Shown here: one piece after another, positions 8,865 through 16,132 of the stretch
How the letters are laid out: each line of letters opens with the position of its first letter
Numbering within the stretch: the stretch's first letter is position 1
Source: Dysgonamonadaceae bacterium
GTDB taxonomy: Bacteria; Bacteroidota; Bacteroidia; Bacteroidales; Azobacteroidaceae
Assembly: GCA_031275735.1 (NCBI GenBank)
Contig: JAISOJ010000058.1
Span: forward strand, 1-35,753
DNA: 35,753 bases
Direction: 5' to 3'
Position numbers and translations under genes: made by a program
Notes under the pieces: generated by a model
What the model was told of the DNA's origin: nothing
The model's input: the letters and a program-made list of their open reading frames with translations, nothing else
Databases searched by the model: none

Positions 8865-11693
8865 TCACGGTACTCTTACCATTATTTCTGAGCCACTGTA
8901 TTTTATTTCCGTAGTTATCATTTTTCTATCTTTGAATATCCATTCAATAATGAATTGCCTTTCTTTGGGCATACCTCGAAATTCGCCTTTACGGTCCTCG
9001 ATAATCAAATTTTTCGAAGCTTCGCCGTAAACGAATTTGATGGAAGAATAGTCGCCTTTTTCATAATTATAGTTCGTTCCTTCATCTTCATAGAGCGTAA
9101 ATTCGCCATTGGTTCCGGTATAAACTTTCAGTATAAGATCGGTTTGCGCTTCCTGCGTATGTTGAATCACATTACCGGTTGGTAAAATAGAACCTGCGCG
9201 AACATAAAGCGGCATTCGCTCATAAGGCGCATCTACTTTCAATACTTGCCCGCCTTCTACGTACTTATTGGAGGAATATTCATACCATCCCGTATTTGCA
9301 GGGAAATAAACGTCACGCGAACGCGCTTTGTATTGGTAAACGGGACAGACCATCAAATGGGGGCCTAACATGTACTGGTCGCCGATATTCATTACGTTTT
9401 GATCGCTAGTGAAATCCATCATTAATGGGCGCATAATCGTATAATCATCGAAATGAGCCATTCCTGCCAAGGTGTAGATATAAGGCATCAACCGATAACG
9501 TAATTGTGTGTAAGCGACAATCGTTTTATAAGCCGGATGATTTTCCGGTGCAATGTTCCAAACTTCACGGGCGGGGAATTGCCCATGAGTGCGATAGAGC
9601 GGTACGAACGAACCGAACTGGTGCCAGCGTACATTCAATTCCCGCCATTCATCCCGGTCGGGAGAATTTTCTTCGGCCTGTACATATCGCCTTTCCACGC
9701 AGAAACCGCCATTATCCATTGTCCAATAGGGATTGCCGGAAATAGAGAAATTCAATCCCGCCGGAATTTGCGCTTTCATGTCTTCCCACCGGGTGGCTAT
9801 ATCGCCGCTCCAAATCGCCGCCGCATATTTTTGGGAGCCGGCAAATCCGGAACGGGTCAGTAGAAATACGCGGTTTTCGTTATTTGTTTTGCGTTGGCCT
9901 TCGTAAATGCCTTTCGCATTCATCAAACCATACGCATTAAAGTATTCGGTGGAAGATCCTAAGGCCGTTGGATTCATCAAGGCTTTGCGATACGACAGGC
10001 TTGCATTGGAAAGTATGTCCGGTTCGGAAGCGTCCATCCACCAGGCGTCGAAACCTTTGTTGTATAATTTTTCGTTCATTTGCCGCCAAAATAATTCGCG
10101 GGCGCCTTCGCTGTAAGCATCGTAAAACGAACCGACGTAACCTTGTCCGATCCAGTCTTTAATACTGTCGTTTACCGCTTGCCGGTACATCCAGCCTTTT
10201 TCATCAAATTCTTTATAATGTTGCGTGGTATGATAGAATTTCGGCCATACCGAAATCATAATCCGGGCGTTCATGGCGTGCACTTCGTCCACCATGGCTT
10301 TCGGATCGGGGAATCGCAAGGCGTCAAATTCGTGACTTCCCCAGGCGTCTTCCGGCCAGTACGACCAGTCTTGCACAATGTTGTCGATCGGAATGTTCCT
10401 GCGGCGAAATTCTTTCAGGGTGTTTAGTATCTCGTCTTGTGTTTTATACCGTTCCTTACTTTGCCAAAATCCCATCGCCCATTTGGGCATTACTTGCGCT
10501 TTTCCGGTTATAGTCCGGTAATTTTTGATAAGGTCGTCCGGTTTTTCGCCTTGGATGAAGTAGTAGTTGATTTGCCGTCCTACTTCCGACCAAAGTGATA
10601 ATTGGTTTTGTTCGGAGGGTGGCAGGGGGCTTAGGGCTTTTAACCCAATATAAGAGATTCCGCCGTCGGGCTTCCATTCTATTTTGAGTTTATGTTTTTG
10701 TCTTTTTTTCAAATCGGCGGTAAACTTATAGCTGTTCGGATTCCATGCCGTACGCCAGCGTTCGGCTACTACCGGCAAATCGTCCAAATATACTTTGGTG
10801 TAACCGGCGTAATACAAAATGAATCGGAAAAGGCCGCTTTCTTCCGGCTCGATGTATCCTTCCCAAACAACCGTCGAGTTATAGAATGGAAAATCTTTCG
10901 GGAACCGGCGGATTGTTTCCAGGTTTTCGTAGTCGATAGCGTCTTCCTGGCGGGCGATAAAGATGTTGTTTGTGTCGCCGTTTATCATATAAGTCGCCGT
11001 TAATCCGTTTTCTTTTCCGTCTTTTCCGGTTAATACGAATTGATTTAATTGGGCGTAATCGCGGGGATCGCCAAATTTGGTCAGGGAGTAATTGTCCCAC
11101 AGGAGGGCGTAGTTTTTGTTGGAAACAAAAAAGGGAACGGATACTTTCGTGTTATATTGGTACAGTACTTCGCTTTTTCCTTTATAATTAAATTCGTCCG
11201 ATTGATGTTGTCCTAATCCATAGAATGCTTCGTCTCCGGGCGATTCAAATATTTGACGCAAGGTATAGGCTTGGCGCTCGTCTATTGAAACCGGTTCAAA
11301 CGATTTTCCTCCTTCTTTTTTTTCCTGGAGAATTATGTTGTCTTGCAAGTCGGTAAAGCATATTTCGCCGGTTTTTTTCGAAATCAGGGCTTTTAATGTT
11401 GCTGTTTGCAAAACGACTTGATCTTTTGCTTCTTTGATATCCCATCCTTGCGTTTTTGTATCCGGGTAAACGGCTATTAAACTTTTTTCTTCGGGGAAAT
11501 GTTTATCGGGTGTGGCTGTTACATGGATAATGTCGTCGGTAATTACTTGGAGGCGCACTTGCCGCACACCATTGGTTGTTCGATTGCTTGGACGTACTAC
11601 TACGCCGTCCGGTAATTTTTGAACGGGCGGCGAGCCGCAAGCCGTAATCAACAGATATAAACCGAACCCGATGAGAAAATTTAGTCGCTTCAT
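8865..11693 (-). CDS. GH31 alpha-glycosidase lipoprotein with PA14 insert (alpha-xylosidase type)
   Basis: 942 residues with a lipoprotein signal (lipobox LITAC, Cys at about 19). An N-terminal GH31 beta-sandwich (about 35-240) is followed by an insert at about 250-370 that reads as a PA14 domain (VWEGYIEPEESGLFRF, then YYAGYTKVYLDD). The catalytic barrel follows, then C-terminal beta domains. The nucleophile is predicted as D554 in WWMDASEPD and the acid/base as D631 in WSGDIATRWEDM. Family knowledge: GH31 enzymes with a PA14 insert include alpha-xylosidases that remove non-reducing-end xylose from xyloglucan oligosaccharides. It is the first gene of the leftward cluster and diverges from the regulator gene. 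The xylosidase call is inferred from architecture plus context; other alpha-glycosidase specificities remain possible. Confidence 0.9.
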   Translation of the reverse strand: MKRLNFLIGFGLYLLITACGSPPVQKLPDGVVVRPSNRTTNGVRQVRLQVITDDIIHVTATPDKHFPEEKSLIAVYPDTKTQGWDIKEAKDQVVLQTATLKALISKKTGEICFTDLQDNIILQEKKEGGKSFEPVSIDERQAYTLRQIFESPGDEAFYGLGQHQSDEFNYKGKSEVLYQYNTKVSVPFFVSNKNYALLWDNYSLTKFGDPRDYAQLNQFVLTGKDGKENGLTATYMINGDTNNIFIARQEDAIDYENLETIRRFPKDFPFYNSTVVWEGYIEPEESGLFRFILYYAGYTKVYLDDLPVVAERWRTAWNPNSYKFTADLKKRQKHKLKIEWKPDGGISYIGLKALSPLPPSEQNQLSLWSEVGRQINYYFIQGEKPDDLIKNYRTITGKAQVMPKWAMGFWQSKERYKTQDEILNTLKEFRRRNIPIDNIVQDWSYWPEDAWGSHEFDALRFPDPKAMVDEVHAMNARIMISVWPKFYHTTQHYKEFDEKGWMYRQAVNDSIKDWIGQGYVGSFYDAYSEGARELFWRQMNEKLYNKGFDAWWMDASEPDILSNASLSYRKALMNPTALGSSTEYFNAYGLMNAKGIYEGQRKTNNENRVFLLTRSGFAGSQKYAAAIWSGDIATRWEDMKAQIPAGLNFSISGNPYWTMDNGGFCVERRYVQAEENSPDRDEWRELNVRWHQFGSFVPLYRTHGQFPAREVWNIAPENHPAYKTIVAYTQLRYRLMPYIYTLAGMAHFDDYTIMRPLMMDFTSDQNVMNIGDQYMLGPHLMVCPVYQYKARSRDVYFPANTGWYEYSSNKYVEGGQVLKVDAPYERMPLYVRAGSILPTGNVIQHTQEAQTDLILKVYTGTNGEFTLYEDEGTNYNYEKGDYSSIKFVYGEASKNLIIEDRKGEFRGMPKERQFIIEWIFKDRKMITTEIKYSGSEIMVRVP

Positions 11694-11715
11694 GATAATA
11701 AATTAAGATTATGTG

Positions 11716-11723
11716 CAAAGGTA
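11716..11723 (-). promoter_or_regulatory. Predicted -7 element of the GH31-SusC-SusD-SGBP-GH5 promoter
   Basis: On the minus strand this reads TACCTTTG, a perfect match to the Bacteroidetes -7 consensus TAnnTTTG, placed 22 bp before the GH31 start codon. A -33 TTTG is not obvious, as is common for promoters that need an activator. The direct repeat at 11789-11823 lies about 65-105 bp upstream of it. Confidence 0.6.
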
Positions 11724-11788
11724 AATCTATTTGTCATAGTACTAAGTATAAAATGTTTCTTTCAAAGGATAGGAATGTTTCGCGGCGA

Positions 11789-11823
11789 GGGAGTTTTGTT
11801 ATCCACTGCGGGGAGTTTTGTTA
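11789..11823. promoter_or_regulatory. Direct repeat in the divergent control region, candidate operator for the hybrid regulator
   Basis: The 13-bp sequence GGGAGTTTTGTTA occurs twice without mismatch, at 11789-11801 and 11811-11823, with a centre-to-centre distance of 22 bp, about two helical turns. It sits between the predicted GH31 and regulator promoters. AraC-type DNA-binding domains, as found at the C-terminus of the adjacent hybrid two-component system, commonly bind direct repeats on one face of the helix. The repeat is seen directly; the binding role is inferred. Confidence 0.55.
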
Positions 11824-11874
11824 ACTGTTCTTATAATATGTGGGTTTTAAATATTTTTTTTACTTCTTTTTCCC

Positions 11875-11882
11875 TATTTTTG
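11875..11882 (+). promoter_or_regulatory. Predicted -7 element of the hybrid two-component system gene
   Basis: TATTTTTG matches TAnnTTTG and lies 34 bp before the regulator's ATG. The upstream stretch is a long T-rich run with no clear -33 TTTG. Confidence 0.5.
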
Positions 11883-11916
11883 CAAGTGTAAAGAATCGTT
11901 TTATATTCTTTTTATT

Positions 11917-14900
11917 ATGAAATTGTTACGCTTTATATTCCTTATTTTTTCACTGATTGCCAACTTGTTATCTGCCGTCGCTTATAATTTTTCGCGCTTA
12001 GATAACACGAATGGGCTTTCCAACAATCAGGTTGAGTATATTTATAAGGATAGCCGGGGATTTATGTGGTTCGCAACTAATTACGGCTTGAATCGTTACG
12101 ACGGGTATGATTTTGTTTTATATAAGTCTATTCTGGGCGATAGCGCGAGTATTCCTTATAATGCCGTCAGGGATATACGGGAAGATGTGCATGGGAATTT
12201 ATGGTTCAAAGGAAATCCTTACTATACTGTTTATGATTATCGTACCGAGCGATTTATTCGAAATATATCTCTTCTGCTTCAACCGATGGGCTTGCCGGCT
12301 GATCCGACGCTTGTGGAGTTTAATAAGGAAAAGGATTATTATCTTTATTATCCGGATGATGGTATTTATTTTTACAGTGTTAAGGAGCGGGAATGTAAAC
12401 GTTACCAACAAAATTCCGGCTCTAATTCGTTAAGTGGCGGTAATATATTAGGGATCAAACCGGACGGGGATTATTGCTGGGCACTTTTTGAAAATGGTTT
12501 GTTGGAGCGTTTTAATCTGAAATCTGGACAAGTTGATTTTCGTTCGGATTATGTCTGCAAAAATAAAGAGTCTGCTGTCATTGCTAAGAATATCTTTATC
12601 GATTCGGATGGTAATCCTTGGATTTATCCCGGATTTTCGGATAAAGGCGTGCTTTTTTTGGATATGAAAACGCAAAAATGGACAGTGATTGACCGGAAGT
12701 TCCATCCCAATGTTCATTCCGACTTTGTACGTAGCGTATGTGAAGACAAAGAGGGCAGGATATGGATTGCAACCGATCATGGCGGGGTCAATATTTTTGA
12801 TAAGAAGACCAATCATATTCATGTATTGAAACATAATCCTCAAAATCCTAATTCTATCAGCCAAAATTCTACTATCAGCATTTATTGCGACGATATTGGT
12901 ACGGTATGGATCGGAACATACAAAAACGGGGTGTCGTATTATCATCCGCAGATGTTTAAGTTTGAAAAACCGCCTGTTGCTTTTTTCAATGATCAGTCGT
13001 TGGAGATAAAGGATTGTAATGCTTTGCTTGAAGACGGGAACGGTAATTTGTGGATCGGAACGAATGGCGAAGGGTTGATTCGTTATAATAAGCATACGCA
13101 ATCGTTTCAGGTTTTCAAGCATAATCCGAATGATCCGAATAGTATTTCGTCCAATATCATTATTTCTCTCTTGGAGGATCATGAAGGAAAGATGTGGTTC
13201 GGCACGTTTTTCGGCGGCCTGAATCGGTTGGAAGGAAACCGGTTTGTGCGTTACCTGCCCGACCCGAATAACAGCAATTCGCTCTCAAATAAAAGCGTTT
13301 ACAAACTGATTGAGGATCAAAATCATAATATATGGATTGCGACATTGGGCGGCGGGATTAATCAACTTGATCCGAGCCGCAAAAAATTCAAGCATTTTAC
13401 TATGTCGAACAGCCAGCAGAATTATATTCTTTCTATGTTTACGAAAGATTCCCGGAGCATTTATTTATGTACGGCTTCCGGAGTGAATATACTGGATACG
13501 GAAACGTGCAGGATTCGCCCTTGTTTCAGTAATAATGAAGAAATGGAGGCATTGACTGCCGGAACTGTTTGCAATGCGATTATTGATAGAAACGGACAGT
13601 TATGGTTGGCTACCGACAACGGTATCGTTATTTATAATTCGGAAAAAGATAAGGCTTCTTGTTTGCTTTCTGCCGACGGGCTGCCCGGCGAGCAGGTCAG
13701 TTCTCTTGTCGAAGATGAGGAGGGGAAGATATGGGCGGGAACGCGCAACGGATTGTGCTGTATCACGCCTGTAAAGCAAGACGGGAAAGTCGTTTATTCC
13801 ATCGTTTCGTTTGACGAGAAAGACGGATTATTGAGTCCTATTTGTAACCCTAACGCCATTTTTAAAACTAAAGACGGACATATTTATATTGGGTGTACGA
13901 AAGGTTATGCATACTTTGATCCGCTTTCTATTCCGTTCAATTCTCATGTTCCTCAATCTCGTTTTACGACTTTGGAAATCGGAAATCAAATCATTCGTCC
14001 GACAGAAAAATACCAGAATAAGGTAATTTTAGATCAATCTATTACTTGCTTGGATCAATTGGAATTGGATTATAATAAGAATAGTTTTAGTATTCATTTT
14101 TCGGCATTTAACTTTATTCATCCCGAAAAGAATAAATACCGGTACCGGTTGGAGGGTTTTGACCAGGAGTGGATGAATACAAAAAAGGGACAAAATTCCG
14201 CTTCTTATTCCAACCTGAATCCGGGGAATTATCGATTGATTGTTTATTCTTGCAATAACGACGATTTATGGGCGGAAGAGCCGATTGTGCTTCCGATCGT
14301 CATTCATCCGCCTTTTTGGCTTTCTTGGTGGGCTTACTCGATTTACTCGTTTTTAATTCTCGGATTTCTTTTCTTTGTCATGCGATTTCTTTTGAAACGG
14401 CAACGAGCTAAGTTTGAGCATACGAAGCGCATCATAGAGGCTCGTCAGCTACATGAAATCGATGAAATGAAATTCCGCTTTTTCACCAACATTAGTCATG
14501 AATTTCGTACGCCGCTTACGTTAATTATCAATCCGATTGAAAAGTTGTTGCATGAGGCGCATACAAGTGAAGAAAAGAACCTGTTGGGAATTATCCAAAA
14601 TAATGCGTTGAGCTTGTTGGAATTGGTTAATCAATTATTGGATTTCCGCCGGTTGGATGTGCAAAAAGAGCAATTAAATATTTCGATGGGCGATATCGTG
14701 GCTTATATTAAGGATATTTGTTATTCGTTTAGCGATTGGGCTAATAAAAAGAATATTAATCTGACGTTTACTACCGCCATCCTGGAGTTGCAAATGGAGT
14801 TTGATAAGGAAAAAATACGGAAAATTATTCGTAATCTGCTTTCTAATGCATTCAAGTTCACGTCTTCGGGAGGAAAGATCGATATCAATTTGTCGTTGGT

Positions 14901-16029
14901 TTATCAGGTTAGTTCGAATGATCGCCTTTTAAAAATCGTAGTTTCCGATACGGGAATCGGTATTTCGAATCAGCATAAAGACCGGATTTTTGAGCGTTTT
15001 TACCGAATCGAAAATCCCGGTTTGTCTTCTCAATCGGGTACCGGAGTCGGCTTGCATCTGGTGAGTGAATACGTCAAGCTGCACAAAGGGGAAGTATCGG
15101 TGGAAAGTCAGGAAGGCAAAGGTTCTACATTCACGGTTACTTTTCCGGTAAACGAATATGTTCACGAGGAGGTAATTGTTCAAAATCATGGCGAGATAAA
15201 TAAACAAGATGAAAAACCGCTTCTCCCTGTGTATAAAACGGAAGAGGGCGACAGGAATGATGGCCTGAGCAAGCCTTTGTTGCTGGTAGCCGACGATAAC
15301 GATGACTTCCGGAATTTTATAGCGATCTTGTTTAAACAGTCGTTCCGGATCATCACTGCTGCCGACGGAGTTGCCGCATACGATTTGGTGCTGAATCATC
15401 TGCCTGATTTGATTATCAGTGATATCATGATGCCTAAAATGGATGGATTGGAATTTTGCCGTCTTGTTAAGGATGATATTCGTACTTCGCACATTCCGGT
15501 TATTCTTCTGACTGCCAAAGCGTCGGATGAAAGTAAAGTTTCGGGACTTGAAGCCGGCGCCGATGATTACATTGCTAAACCGTTCAATATGGAGATGCTG
15601 AAATTGAAGGTTTCGCAATTGATCGAGCATCAAAGAAAAATACACGAAAAATTCAGAAACCGGATCGACATTTCTCCTTCCGAGGTATCTATCATGCCGA
15701 TGGACGAGAAGTTTGTGAAAAAAGCCGTATGTATTGTGGAAAATAATATTTGTAATCCCGACTTTTCGGTCGAAGATTTAAGCCGCGAAGTGGGAATGAG
15801 CCGCGTGTATTTTTATAAAAAGATATTGTCGCTCACAGCTAAGACGCCATCTGAGTTTATTCGCTTTATCCGCCTGAAACGAGTGGCCGGATTACTGGAG
15901 AAAAGCCAGCTGTATGTCAATGAAGTGGCATTCCAAACAGGATTTAATGATCTGAAATTGTTCCGTAAGTATTTCAAAGATGAATTTGGAGTTACACCGA
16001 CGGAATATAAAAAACGGTTTGAAAATTAA
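11917..16029 (+). CDS. Hybrid two-component system (HTCS) sensor-regulator of the polysaccharide utilization locus
   Basis: 1370 residues combining sensor kinase and transcription factor. A signal peptide (1-22) is followed by a periplasmic sensor of repeated beta-propeller blades, visible as recurring D.xGxxWxGT/AT phrases to about 690. A Y_Y_Y-type domain lies at about 735-795 and one membrane helix at about 798-823. The kinase core has the phospho-acceptor H861 in NISHEFRTPLT, then an ATPase domain with NLLSNAFKFT, DTGIGIS and GTGVGLHLV. A receiver domain carries D1169 in SDIMMPKMDG. The C-terminal about 100 residues are an AraC-type helix-turn-helix domain. HTCS proteins sense a periplasmic oligosaccharide and activate their cognate PUL. 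All key catalytic residues are present. Confidence 0.96.
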   Translation: MKLLRFIFLIFSLIANLLSAVAYNFSRLDNTNGLSNNQVEYIYKDSRGFMWFATNYGLNRYDGYDFVLYKSILGDSASIPYNAVRDIREDVHGNLWFKGNPYYTVYDYRTERFIRNISLLLQPMGLPADPTLVEFNKEKDYYLYYPDDGIYFYSVKERECKRYQQNSGSNSLSGGNILGIKPDGDYCWALFENGLLERFNLKSGQVDFRSDYVCKNKESAVIAKNIFIDSDGNPWIYPGFSDKGVLFLDMKTQKWTVIDRKFHPNVHSDFVRSVCEDKEGRIWIATDHGGVNIFDKKTNHIHVLKHNPQNPNSISQNSTISIYCDDIGTVWIGTYKNGVSYYHPQMFKFEKPPVAFFNDQSLEIKDCNALLEDGNGNLWIGTNGEGLIRYNKHTQSFQVFKHNPNDPNSISSNIIISLLEDHEGKMWFGTFFGGLNRLEGNRFVRYLPDPNNSNSLSNKSVYKLIEDQNHNIWIATLGGGINQLDPSRKKFKHFTMSNSQQNYILSMFTKDSRSIYLCTASGVNILDTETCRIRPCFSNNEEMEALTAGTVCNAIIDRNGQLWLATDNGIVIYNSEKDKASCLLSADGLPGEQVSSLVEDEEGKIWAGTRNGLCCITPVKQDGKVVYSIVSFDEKDGLLSPICNPNAIFKTKDGHIYIGCTKGYAYFDPLSIPFNSHVPQSRFTTLEIGNQIIRPTEKYQNKVILDQSITCLDQLELDYNKNSFSIHFSAFNFIHPEKNKYRYRLEGFDQEWMNTKKGQNSASYSNLNPGNYRLIVYSCNNDDLWAEEPIVLPIVIHPPFWLSWWAYSIYSFLILGFLFFVMRFLLKRQRAKFEHTKRIIEARQLHEIDEMKFRFFTNISHEFRTPLTLIINPIEKLLHEAHTSEEKNLLGIIQNNALSLLELVNQLLDFRRLDVQKEQLNISMGDIVAYIKDICYSFSDWANKKNINLTFTTAILELQMEFDKEKIRKIIRNLLSNAFKFTSSGGKIDINLSLVYQVSSNDRLLKIVVSDTGIGISNQHKDRIFERFYRIENPGLSSQSGTGVGLHLVSEYVKLHKGEVSVESQEGKGSTFTVTFPVNEYVHEEVIVQNHGEINKQDEKPLLPVYKTEEGDRNDGLSKPLLLVADDNDDFRNFIAILFKQSFRIITAADGVAAYDLVLNHLPDLIISDIMMPKMDGLEFCRLVKDDIRTSHIPVILLTAKASDESKVSGLEAGADDYIAKPFNMEMLKLKVSQLIEHQRKIHEKFRNRIDISPSEVSIMPMDEKFVKKAVCIVENNICNPDFSVEDLSREVGMSRVYFYKKILSLTAKTPSEFIRFIRLKRVAGLLEKSQLYVNEVAFQTGFNDLKLFRKYFKDEFGVTPTEYKKRFEN

Positions 16030-16079
16030 TATTTATATATTCATGAAACAATCATCTTTAACAAACACACAAGAGCATG

Positions 16080-16129
16080 AAAATGAGTATTCGTTTACTC
16101 GTCAACTTGTTAACTCGTTAACTCATTTT
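16080..16129. repeat. Degenerate 8-bp repeat flanked by a 9-bp inverted repeat, upstream of the GH2 gene
   Basis: Within the 103-bp gap between the HTCS stop and the GH2 start there are four octamers related to those at 5534-5629: CGTTTACT, CGTCAACT, TGTTAACT and CGTTAACT. The run is bracketed by a perfect inverted repeat, AAAATGAGT (16080-16088) and ACTCATTTT (16121-16129), giving a potential hairpin that ends 3 bp before the GH2 ATG. Relative to transcription the octamers here run in the opposite orientation to the susC-susD array. Confidence 0.75.
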
Positions 16130-16132
16130 CGT

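Noticed and set aside
15980-16132. Longer N-terminus for the GH2 protein starting inside the HTCS gene
   Set aside because: The extension encodes repeat-derived sequence and would bury the lipoprotein signal peptide; the ATG at 16133 gives a normal signal with lipobox.
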